From Oscillospiraceae bacterium (GTDB lineage Bacteria; Bacillota; Clostridia; Oscillospirales; SIG530): a stretch of 34,891 nt of DNA. This document shows, in pieces, positions 8,558 to 15,709 of the stretch. The stretch spans positions 1-34,891 of the forward strand of contig SVND01000027.1 in assembly GCA_015067075.1 (NCBI GenBank). The letters are read 5' to 3'. Made by a program: the position numbers and the translations under genes. The notes under the pieces were generated by a model that worked only from the letters and a program-made list of their open reading frames with translations, did not search any database and had not been told where the DNA came from. How positions within the stretch are numbered: the stretch's first letter is position 1; each line of letters opens with the position of its first letter.

Positions 8558-10519
8558 TTATTTGAGAGCCTCGTCGGCCGCGGCTTGCCAATCCGTAGTA
8601 TCAAGCTCGATACCCATATGATCCTTAACCGCGTTGAGAAGGTTCTGACCGTAAATGTTATGACCTAAAGAGGACGGGTGAAGCATGAAGCCGAAGAAGT
8701 TTTCAGCTACACCGGGACAAAATTCATAGCAGTCGATAGCTACGACGTCGTCGTATGCGCCGTAATACGTCATAAGAGCATCGTTTACATCGCGGAGATT
8801 GAAGTTTGTGCCTATTTCGTCTTCACGGTAGATAGGTGCAAGACCGAAGATCTTTGCATCTGGGAATTTTTCATTGACAATGGTGAGCAATTCATCAACA
8901 AGTATCTCAAGCATACCGACAGTATTTTCCTTGTCGGAATGACCGCCTGCAAAGTTATTTGTTCCGTTTGCGATGAATACGTAATCAGCCTTGAAGTTTT
9001 CATAGTCGCCCATGATGTTGCAATCATCGAAGGACCAGCCGGAAACAGCCTGATTGAGAAGCTCAAGATTATATGCACGGGCAATATGGTTCATGTAAAC
9101 AGCCGCGCCAGAAATACATCCTGAGCCTTCTGTGATGGAGTCGCCGACACAGATGATCTTGCCGTTTTTCGGAACAGGAGCAAATTTTGCACCCTCGTCA
9201 TATCTGATGGAAAGAAGTGCCGCTGTAATTGTGGGCGGGAAATAAATCGTAAGACGGTTGTTTTCAGCAGAGCCAGCAGGCAATGTGAAGCTGAAGGTGT
9301 AGACGTTGTTCTTTGTAGTCGTTACATAAGGAACGTCCTGCTGTACACCGTTGACGAATACGTCAAATCCTGTTTCCCAATGTGCGGAATATCCGCTTTC
9401 CATTACCTTATATGTAAGCTCAAAATTCTTCGTGTTTGTAAATACGTCGATGGTTGAGCAGGTATTTACCTGTGTAAGCGTGTTTGAGCCGTAACGGATA
9501 CGCTGTTCATGAGAAAGTCTTTCAAGGAAGACACCGTGTTCCGTTGCGTAATAGTCAATAAATCCCGTCATAAGGTCGTTATCGAGGAAATACTGAATAT
9601 TTTCGGGAATCTCATATTCAGGCATATCAGTTTCGTAAACCTGAATATCGTCGAGATAAATGTCAACACCTTGACGAGCGTAAAGAACGAAATCATTGAT
9701 ATTGTCACGTGTATTGCCAAAGTTTGCCGTGATCTGACCGTCGTTTATGTCGATAAAGCAACGCTCAGGCTCAAATGTAAGCTCAACGTCGTAGGTTGCA
9801 TACATATCAAAAAGAGGATTTTTGTCAGCATCGTATCCCATGGAGTCAGCGGCGCCGATATCCGTAAGATAACCGAAAAATCTGATCTGCTTTGCGTTTT
9901 CCTGCAAAATTCTGAATTTAGCAGAATAGTAATTGGAAGAGCCAATTCTTCCGCTTTCATCGGCGCAAAGGTGGAAAATCTCGTTTGCATACTGGAAATT
10001 TCCGTCGACAGGAAGCTCTTCCGCTACCTTATCGATCTTGATCTTAAATTTTACGACAACTCTTTCGCCGCTATATGCCTTGGAGGGAGAAACTATAATA
10101 CGCTCACCGCCTGCAAGGTGAATAGCCTTATTGCCGCCAAGCTCAGTCGTATCAACGATATTGATATCGCTGAAGGAAAAGATCACGTCATCATCGTAGT
10201 CTTCGCCCTCAAAATCTTCGGAGAAGTCTGTATTATGTGCAGGCTCGTCACCGATCATATTGAGCTTTTTTACCTGTTCCGCTTCGGGAAGCTTCGGATA
10301 ATCCGTGGGCTTCGGCTCTTCAGTCGGAGTCGGCTCAGCGGTAGGAGTATCCGTCTCTGTAGGAGCTTCAGTTTCCGTAGGTGTATCCTGCTGTGTCGGC
10401 TGTGCGCTCTCAGTAGGAGTCGGGTCGTCTGTTGCGGGCTGCTGCTGGCAAGCTACGAAAGTAAAGCAGAGCATTACAGCAAGCATACACGCAAAAATTC
10501 GTGTTAAGGTTGTTTTCAT
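8558..10519 (-). CDS. Lipoprotein SGNH/GDSL esterase (CE2-like), paralogue of the next gene
   Basis: A 653-residue lipoprotein. The signal peptide ends in FVAC, so C24 should be lipidated. A Thr/Pro/Glu-rich linker (about 28-75) spans the wall. The remainder parallels the downstream SLH protein almost block for block: a GGERI.SPS beta-domain, HLCADESGRIGS, then the SGNH domain with GDSITEG (S461), NGTNN and HPSSLGH (H614). Where the paralogue has DEIH, this one has a five-residue-longer loop ending FMLH, so the acidic member of the triad is missing. CE2 enzymes with only a Ser-His pair are known, so activity is still plausible. The start at 10519 is chosen for its signal peptide and AAGGA site. 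Confidence 0.87.
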   Translation of the reverse strand: MKTTLTRIFACMLAVMLCFTFVACQQQPATDDPTPTESAQPTQQDTPTETEAPTETDTPTAEPTPTEEPKPTDYPKLPEAEQVKKLNMIGDEPAHNTDFSEDFEGEDYDDDVIFSFSDINIVDTTELGGNKAIHLAGGERIIVSPSKAYSGERVVVKFKIKIDKVAEELPVDGNFQYANEIFHLCADESGRIGSSNYYSAKFRILQENAKQIRFFGYLTDIGAADSMGYDADKNPLFDMYATYDVELTFEPERCFIDINDGQITANFGNTRDNINDFVLYARQGVDIYLDDIQVYETDMPEYEIPENIQYFLDNDLMTGFIDYYATEHGVFLERLSHEQRIRYGSNTLTQVNTCSTIDVFTNTKNFELTYKVMESGYSAHWETGFDVFVNGVQQDVPYVTTTKNNVYTFSFTLPAGSAENNRLTIYFPPTITAALLSIRYDEGAKFAPVPKNGKIICVGDSITEGSGCISGAAVYMNHIARAYNLELLNQAVSGWSFDDCNIMGDYENFKADYVFIANGTNNFAGGHSDKENTVGMLEILVDELLTIVNEKFPDAKIFGLAPIYREDEIGTNFNLRDVNDALMTYYGAYDDVVAIDCYEFCPGVAENFFGFMLHPSSLGHNIYGQNLLNAVKDHMGIELDTTDWQAAADEALK

Positions 10520-10567
10520 AACTGTACTTCCTTTTCCTGTTTTTTTACGCAAACGCGAATTATCGAA

Positions 10568-10596
10568 ATTATAACATATATATATCAAAAAATCAA
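10568..10596 (-). promoter_or_regulatory. Promoter of the SGNH esterase pair
   Basis: On the minus strand: TTGATT (10591-10596), 17 bp, TATAAT (10568-10573), about 50 bp before the lipoprotein start. No clear terminator separates it from the histidine phosphatase gene upstream. Confidence 0.65.
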
Positions 10597-10614
10597 TAAT
10601 AATTTTTTGTTTTT

Positions 10615-11253
10615 TCAGTCTACGATTCTGCTTTTATGCGTTACGTCGTTAAGGCTCTCGCATATAGCTCGTACATAGGGGCTTATGCCTTCCTGATAGA
10701 ATACGAACTTTGTCACCGACGTTGTAAACAAATTGAAGCGAAGATAACCGTATTCAGGCGGCATGCCTAAAAGATGTGCTATCCACGCACTGCCAAAGCC
10801 CGCATGGCAAAAAACTGCAATTTTTTCGTTGGTGGGCGCTACGGGCTCGTAGACGATACCCTTTCTTACGTAACCGTGTCTTGCCAAAAACTCATCGGAG
10901 CCTTTTACAAGATTGCTTAAAACCTCTTCCCTGCCGATCGTACTGTAATCGTAAAAATCGGTTACGCCGTTTTGCAGATCAAATTTAAATCCGCTTTTAT
11001 CCTTATCGTAATCGGGAAACTGCATATAAAACCAATGCTCTGCCGTCCATTCCTCAACCGATGACGTCATATTAAGCGCCTTCAGCGTCGGCTCTGCCGT
11101 TTGCTTGGCTCGTCCCATAGGTGAGGTGTATATTTTGTCGGGCGCGATTTTCGCCATGGTCTCACCTAATGCTCTCGCCTCTTTCCATCCGCGCTCTGTC
11201 AAAGCATCGTTTTCATAATCAGGATCGCCGTGTCTTATAATGTATAACTCCAT
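10615..11253 (-). CDS. Histidine phosphatase superfamily protein
   Basis: A 212-residue member of the phosphoglycerate mutase/acid phosphatase fold. IIRHGDPDY near residues 5-13 supplies the phosphorylated His and the first Arg. TSPMGRAKQTAEP (about 44-56) supplies the second Arg, and FCHAGFGS near 148-155 supplies the second His. The ALTERG segment is typical. The substrate cannot be told from sequence; broad sugar- or nucleotide-phosphate hydrolysis is common in the family. Its ribosome site CTCCTT (plus-strand reading) overlaps the GH43 stop codon, and the ATG is 11 bp beyond that stop, so it is the last gene of the murI-GH43 operon. Confidence 0.88.
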   Translation of the reverse strand: MELYIIRHGDPDYENDALTERGWKEARALGETMAKIAPDKIYTSPMGRAKQTAEPTLKALNMTSSVEEWTAEHWFYMQFPDYDKDKSGFKFDLQNGVTDFYDYSTIGREEVLSNLVKGSDEFLARHGYVRKGIVYEPVAPTNEKIAVFCHAGFGSAWIAHLLGMPPEYGYLRFNLFTTSVTKFVFYQEGISPYVRAICESLNDVTHKSRIVD

Positions 11254-11264
11254 TTTGCTCTCCT

Positions 11265-12989
11265 TTATTTTACCTTCAAAACTTCACTGTTACATATTCC
11301 CGCTTTATTAAAGCTGTCTACCCTGAAAAAGTAAGAAATTCCGTTAGTCAACGTACGTATTTCCGCCGTTTCTTCATAGACCTGATACTGATTGTAAAGC
11401 TTGTCGGGCGCAATACCGTATCTTACTATATAGCCGTCTGCATTTTCAGCCTTATCCCATGTAAGAGTGCAATTTCTGTTATCGCTCTCATCGCGTACGG
11501 CAACTGCGTTTTTTGGCATAGCAGGCACATCTTCGTCGGACAAACCGAAAATACGCAAATCGGATATTGCCGCAAAGCCGCCTCCGGCGACATGATAAAA
11601 CGTCACTTTAACGTACTGCGCCTTAATATCTGTTTCATAATATGCGTGAGGATCAAAACGCATCTTACCTCTCGTATCGACAACAGCGGTATAATTTACA
11701 TCATCCGATGAATACTCAACGGTGTACTCGTGATACTTTTCCTGTGCGCTTTGCGTTTGCACGTTATACGTTGGAATATTAAGCTGGATAGCCTTAACAT
11801 CGTATTCTTTGCCTAAATCAGCCTTGAGCCACTCGCCTGCATTTCGCGAAGATGCCGCCCAAAGCGTTCGTATATCCTCATCGAAAGCAAGCTCAGCTCT
11901 ATGGTCATAGCGGCTTTCAGGCACTTGTGTTGACAAAACCGCTTCGCCGTACATAGCATTTTCGGGCATTGCCGTTTCAACGGAAGATGCAGTCGCCTTG
12001 CAGTCCTTCGACAAAAGCATATAAGGCGTATTCTGCGCACGGTGGTCTCGCTTACCACATGGCAATGTTATGGGATAATCAGACAAAGACGTGTTAACGT
12101 AAAGCAGACCGTCCTCGTCAAAGCCTGCGGGGTACATATTTACTCTTCTTTCAAAGGGATGCGATACGTAAACAGATGCACACGTTACATTCCACCAATT
12201 TCCGTACTTATCCTCAAAAAGACAGCCGTGACCTGCTCCGCCGATAAAGCCTGTATTTTTATGGGAAACAGGATTGTTTTGTGCGTATTCATACGGCCCT
12301 GTCGGTGAATCAGATACGTAAACTCCGTTTGCATAGCATTTATGCAGGCTGTAGCCTGAATACGTCAAATACCACTTGTTGCCTCGGCGCAAAATCTGTG
12401 AGCCTTCCGTATAGCCCCAGCCTTCCGACGTATGGTTATCCTCGGGACGCTCCCAGCCACGGTTTTTCTGATCGTAGAAAATGCAGTTATATATCTCACC
12501 CATCGGCTCCATAGTCGTCTTATCTATCTCAACGACCTTTATGTATTCTTCCGTGCCGTCGCCGCAACCGTAGGACGCCCAGATGCGGTCGTCTATCACA
12601 TCGTAATACATGAACGGATCGTGTCCAAGATAGCAGTTATCGGTTACAAGCTCCCAAGTGTTCGGGTCTTTAGGGGTTTTATTTCTGAAAAGGTTCTTAT
12701 CGTGATAGCCTTGATGAAAGTATATTGCGCCATCATATACCATAACGGCAGGCGCATAACCGAAGATATTGGGGAGCTTGCTGTTATCGCATTCGATAAA
12801 TTCCCAGCTTACAAGATCATCGGATACCCAATATCCGTTCGTTACAGAGGAAAACAGATAGTAATCATTTTCGAAGGTGACAACAACAGGGTCTGCCGCT
12901 TCAATGCAGACGGGACCGCCCTCGTCATATACGCGGTACTCATAATTGATATCAAGAGGATTGCAAAAAGTTTTAACATTCTTTTTCAT
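11265..12989 (-). CDS. Glycoside hydrolase family 43-like protein with F5/8C and Fn3 domains
   Basis: A 574-residue protein whose first 320 residues form a five-bladed propeller. Candidate catalytic residues are D33 (AADPVV), D124 (HDPFMYYD) and E195 (YTEGSQI), the order expected in GH43 arabinofuranosidases and xylosidases. About 330-480 is a discoidin/F5-8C-like carbohydrate-binding region (ELAFDEDIRTLWAA, EWLKADLG), and about 485-574 is a fibronectin type III domain. No signal peptide is visible, so the enzyme is predicted cytoplasmic, acting on imported oligosaccharides, which is unusual for a protein with such accessory domains. The ATG at 12989 with AGGAG eight bases upstream is preferred over a GTG nine bases earlier that overlaps that site. 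It lies 11 bp after murI. Confidence 0.85.
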   Translation of the reverse strand: MKKNVKTFCNPLDINYEYRVYDEGGPVCIEAADPVVVTFENDYYLFSSVTNGYWVSDDLVSWEFIECDNSKLPNIFGYAPAVMVYDGAIYFHQGYHDKNLFRNKTPKDPNTWELVTDNCYLGHDPFMYYDVIDDRIWASYGCGDGTEEYIKVVEIDKTTMEPMGEIYNCIFYDQKNRGWERPEDNHTSEGWGYTEGSQILRRGNKWYLTYSGYSLHKCYANGVYVSDSPTGPYEYAQNNPVSHKNTGFIGGAGHGCLFEDKYGNWWNVTCASVYVSHPFERRVNMYPAGFDEDGLLYVNTSLSDYPITLPCGKRDHRAQNTPYMLLSKDCKATASSVETAMPENAMYGEAVLSTQVPESRYDHRAELAFDEDIRTLWAASSRNAGEWLKADLGKEYDVKAIQLNIPTYNVQTQSAQEKYHEYTVEYSSDDVNYTAVVDTRGKMRFDPHAYYETDIKAQYVKVTFYHVAGGGFAAISDLRIFGLSDEDVPAMPKNAVAVRDESDNRNCTLTWDKAENADGYIVRYGIAPDKLYNQYQVYEETAEIRTLTNGISYFFRVDSFNKAGICNSEVLKVK

Positions 12990-13000
12990 AATACGCACTC

Positions 13001-13816
13001 CTAAAATTTTTCAATATCTATGGTTTCTATTGTGTTTTCAAGCTCCATTTCCAAAAATGCAGATGCCAAGGATTCAAACACACCCGCTGAATAATCGCTG
13101 ACATACAGCTTCAATTCACCATTGTTTTCCCTATCAGAAAGCATATCGCGCTCTTTTAAAAATTCACCCATGGCTACTGCCGCCTGCGCGCCGCTATCGA
13201 TTAAAACAGCATCGCCCATGAAATCTGCAATTGCTTCTTTTAAAAGCGGATAATGGGTACAGCCTAAAATAACAGTATCTGCGCCAAACTGCTTTATCTC
13301 GCTCATATATTCTTCTACCAAGGTTTTAGCAATTATATCATCTTTACTTGTATGACCATTTTCAACGATAGGTACAAAAAGCGGACACGCTTTGCTTATA
13401 ACCTTTGCAGAGGGCAAAAGGCTCAGTATCTCTTTTTCATATGCGCCGCTTTTGATAGTACCTGCCGTGCCGATAACAGCTATACGGCCGTTTTTTGTCG
13501 CCTTTACCGCCGCGCTGCACGCAGGCTTGAAAACGCCCATTACAGTTACATCGTTATCAAGCTCGATTTTAGGCAAAGCAACTGTGCTTGCCGTGCCGCA
13601 TGCCGCCAAAACAGCTTTTACGTTAAATGCAGATAAAAAATTTATGTCCTGTTTTACATATTTGATTATTGTTGCTTCCGAGCGCGTTCCATAAGGCACT
13701 CGTCCCGTGTCACCGAAATATATAATGCTTTCATTCGGCATCAGATCAGCAATCCTTTTAACAGCGGTAAGTCCGCCAAGTCCCGAATCAAAGACAGCTA
13801 TTGCTCTGTTGTCCAA
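13001..13816 (-). CDS. murI: Glutamate racemase
   Basis: A 271-residue enzyme making D-glutamate for peptidoglycan. It has FDSGLGG with base D10, the first catalytic Cys C73 in AACGTAST, and the second C186 in GCTHYPLL. The usual CNTAS motif reads CGTAS here; I recall this as a recurrent clostridial variant. The start is TTG at 13814-13816, placed by AAGGAGGG six bases upstream. The in-frame extension to 13867 would run through that ribosome site and the promoter. It is the first gene of an operon with a GH43 hydrolase and a histidine phosphatase, which is not a standard cell-wall setting. Confidence 0.93.
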   Translation of the reverse strand: MDNRAIAVFDSGLGGLTAVKRIADLMPNESIIYFGDTGRVPYGTRSEATIIKYVKQDINFLSAFNVKAVLAACGTASTVALPKIELDNDVTVMGVFKPACSAAVKATKNGRIAVIGTAGTIKSGAYEKEILSLLPSAKVISKACPLFVPIVENGHTSKDDIIAKTLVEEYMSEIKQFGADTVILGCTHYPLLKEAIADFMGDAVLIDSGAQAAVAMGEFLKERDMLSDRENNGELKLYVSDYSAGVFESLASAFLEMELENTIETIDIEKF

Positions 13817-13857
13817 AACAGTCCCTCCTTGTTTTGTTAGCACAACCATTGTATTAT

Positions 13858-13886
13858 ATAATACCACACAAAATGCAGGTTTTCAA
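13858..13886 (-). promoter_or_regulatory. Promoter of murI-GH43-histidine phosphatase operon
   Basis: On the minus strand: TTGAAA (13881-13886), 17 bp, TATTAT (13858-13863), about 40 bp before the TTG start of murI. Confidence 0.6.
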
Positions 13887-13937
13887 CTGTTTTTTTGTTC
13901 TATTTTCACCTGTTATAAATAGAATTATAGCAAAAAG

Positions 13938-13962
13938 AAAAGCTGTGCTATTGCACAGCCTT
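13938..13962 (-). terminator. Terminator of the AbrB-like gene
   Basis: A 10-bp stem (13938-13947 region AAAGCTGTGC with GCACAGCCTT to 13962, one G-U pair) has a 4-base loop and is followed on the minus strand by TTTCTTTTTG. It lies 11 bp after the stop at 13973. Confidence 0.8.
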
Positions 13963-13972
13963 TGAATTTGAT

Positions 13973-14224
13973 TTATTTGCTTGCAGCCAAGCCCATTTCC
14001 TTTGCACACTGACGGCAGATGTTCTTGCCCTTGTAAGAGATAACATCGTTATATTCGTTGCAGAAAATGCAGGAGGGATTGTACTTTTTAAGGATGATCA
14101 TTTCCTGGTCAACAAAAATCTCAACGGGATCCTTAACATTTATATCGAGTGTGCGACGCAGTTCGATGGGAAGAACGATTCTTCCAAGTTCATCTATTTT
14201 TCTTACCATGCCAATAGATTTCAT
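13973..14224 (-). CDS. AbrB/SpoVT-family transition-state regulator with zinc-ribbon-like tail
   Basis: An 83-residue DNA-binding protein. The swapped-hairpin AbrB domain (about residues 3-50) contains VRKIDELGRIVLPIELRRTL, the family signature. The tail has CIFC and CRQC (two CxxC pairs about 19 residues apart), suggesting a bound zinc. Clostridial AbrB-like proteins control the switch to stationary phase and sporulation, which fits the divergent spmAB genes. AAAGGAG precedes the ATG. A promoter upstream contains an inverted repeat that could be its own operator. It is monocistronic, ending in a hairpin terminator. Confidence 0.92.
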   Translation of the reverse strand: MKSIGMVRKIDELGRIVLPIELRRTLDINVKDPVEIFVDQEMIILKKYNPSCIFCNEYNDVISYKGKNICRQCAKEMGLAASK

Positions 14225-14268
14225 ATTTTTTTCTCCTTTAATTTAAAATTTTCCCCAATTACGGATTT

Positions 14269-14300
14269 TTTATAATGATATCACATTGTAAAAGCAATGT
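14269..14300 (-). promoter_or_regulatory. Promoter of the AbrB-like gene with overlapping inverted repeat
   Basis: On the minus strand: TTGCTT (14292-14297), 17 bp, TATAAA (14269-14274). The perfect inverted repeat ACATTG-N6-CAATGT (14283-14300) covers the -35 box and half the spacer, an ideal place for a repressor. Confidence 0.55.
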
Positions 14301-14536
14301 AAACCGCATTTTGTCACTTTTTACGCAGAAGTATAAACCTTTTTGACGAAAATTTTTACACATAGTTCACTCTTTGAAAAAAAGTCGGTTTTGCTTTATT
14401 ATCAACGCTTTTCATACATTTTATTTATAAATATATATATAAATATTTTTAAAAAAACAACTATTTTTACTCTGCAAAAATTTACTTTTTTAATTGCAAT
14501 AAAATATTGTTTCATAAAAAGGGGCTTAATATAATC
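14301..14536. other. AT-rich intergenic region before spmA
   Basis: This is the rest of the roughly 310-bp gap between the divergent AbrB-like and spmA genes. It is strongly AT-rich with homopolymer runs and no open frame that looks coding. I found no convincing housekeeping promoter for spmA; sporulation sigma-factor promoters are possible but not recognisable with confidence. AAGGGG stands about 12 bases before the spmA ATG. Confidence 0.6.
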
Positions 14537-15106
14537 ATGTTAAATAAAATTTGGTTTTTTATGATAATTGCATCTGTAGTTATCGCGGTATTTACAGGAC
14601 GTATAGATTTTGTCAGCAACGCCGTTACAGATGGCGCTAAAAGTGCAGTCGAGCTTTCAATAGGAATGATGGGTATGATGGGACTTTGGTCAGGCATAAT
14701 TAAAATTGCAGAAAAAGCAGGAATAATTAAATCCATAACAGCAAAAATTAAGCCCATTCTTTTTTGGATCTTTCCCGATGAAAAAAACAATAACGAAGCG
14801 ATCGAAGCTGCAGCTATGAATATTTCAGCTAATTTTTTAGGAATCGGCAACGCCGCAACACCGTTGGGGCTCAAAACTATGAGAGCATTAAAAAAAGACG
14901 GTTCACACATTGCAACTAACTCCATGGTGTTATTCGTTGTAATGAATACAGCTTCCATTCAATTGGTTCCCACTACAATGATAGCTTTACGCAGTGCGGC
15001 AGGTTCAGCTTCGCCTACTGCAATAATTCCTGCGGTGTGGTGCACTTCTGTTTTTTCATTTATTTGCGCCTTTACAGCCGAAAAGCTTTTGGAGAAAAGG
15101 AAATGA
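14537..15106 (+). CDS. spmA: Spore maturation protein A
   Basis: A 189-residue polytopic membrane protein of the nucleoside-recognition/Gate fold. Known spmA mutants make spores with poorly dehydrated cores. Hydrophobic segments run from about residues 4-20, 42-60, 133-155 and 165-182. GMMGMMGLWSG and AANFLGIGNAATPLGLK-type motifs (NFLGIGNAATPLGLKTM near 99-115) are signatures of the family. The ATG at 14537 is preferred over a TTG 30 bases upstream. The stop overlaps the spmB ATG (ATGA), so the pair is translationally coupled. It supports a spore-forming host. Confidence 0.93.
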   Translation: MLNKIWFFMIIASVVIAVFTGRIDFVSNAVTDGAKSAVELSIGMMGMMGLWSGIIKIAEKAGIIKSITAKIKPILFWIFPDEKNNNEAIEAAAMNISANFLGIGNAATPLGLKTMRALKKDGSHIATNSMVLFVVMNTASIQLVPTTMIALRSAAGSASPTAIIPAVWCTSVFSFICAFTAEKLLEKRK

Positions 15107-15621
15107 ATTATATTTTTTCAGCAATTATCCCTGTTTTAATTTGTGTAATTATTGTTTACGGTGTCTCAAAAAAGCTTCCTGTATTCAATACTTTCGTTGA
15201 CGGAGCAAAAGAAGGGATAGAAACATCATTTAATCTTATACCAACGCTCATTTGTATAATTTTCGCCATATCAATGCTCCGTGCAAGCGGATTTTTTCAG
15301 CTTATTTCATCTGCCTTATATCCTGTTACTTCATTTCTGCATATTCCGTCCGAGGTAATTCCCCTTGCGCTAATGCGTCCGTTTTCAGGAAGCGGCAGTA
15401 TCGCCGTTGTAAATGATATAATCACTTCCTGCGGTGCAGACAGTATTGCCGCCGTTACCGCTTGTGTTATGTGCGGTTCAACGGAGACAACATTTTACGC
15501 TATAGCCGTATATTACGGAAGCGTTGACATAAAAAAAACTCGCCACACAGTTTTATCAGCCGTTATCGGTGATATAGCCGCCGTTATCGGCGCAATATTT
15601 TTTTCGCAATTATTCTTTTAA
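15103..15621 (+). CDS. spmB: Spore maturation protein B
   Basis: A 172-residue membrane protein, partner of SpmA in spore-core dehydration. It contains FVDGAKEGIETSFNLIPTLI, LMRPFSGSGSIAVVNDII and CGSTETTFYAIAVYYG, all hallmark SpmB blocks, separated by about four to five hydrophobic segments. The ATG is at 15103, with GGAGAAAAGG directly upstream, and overlaps the spmA stop by four bases. The next gene has its own promoter. Confidence 0.93.
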   Translation: MNYIFSAIIPVLICVIIVYGVSKKLPVFNTFVDGAKEGIETSFNLIPTLICIIFAISMLRASGFFQLISSALYPVTSFLHIPSEVIPLALMRPFSGSGSIAVVNDIITSCGADSIAAVTACVMCGSTETTFYAIAVYYGSVDIKKTRHTVLSAVIGDIAAVIGAIFFSQLFF

Positions 15622-15636
15622 GCTATAATTTTGTTA

Positions 15637-15665
15637 TTGTATTCAAGGGAAGAATGTAGTATAAT
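15637..15665 (+). promoter_or_regulatory. Possible promoter of the DUF4091 gene
   Basis: A weak -35 TTGTAT (15637-15642), 17 bp, then TATAAT (15660-15665), about 45 bp before the ATG at 15710. Confidence 0.45.
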
Positions 15666-15709
15666 ATATACATATACCGCCGATAAGGCAATTGAAAGGC
15701 ACTGTTAAT

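Noticed and set aside
9509-10507. Plus-strand open frame opposite the lipoprotein esterase
   Set aside because: Antisense shadow; its Ser/Arg-rich end is only the reverse of the Thr/Pro/Glu linker codons.
14400-14425. Sigma-E-like -10 (CATACATT) upstream of spmA
   Set aside because: The -10 is only partly right and no matching -35 stands at the proper distance.
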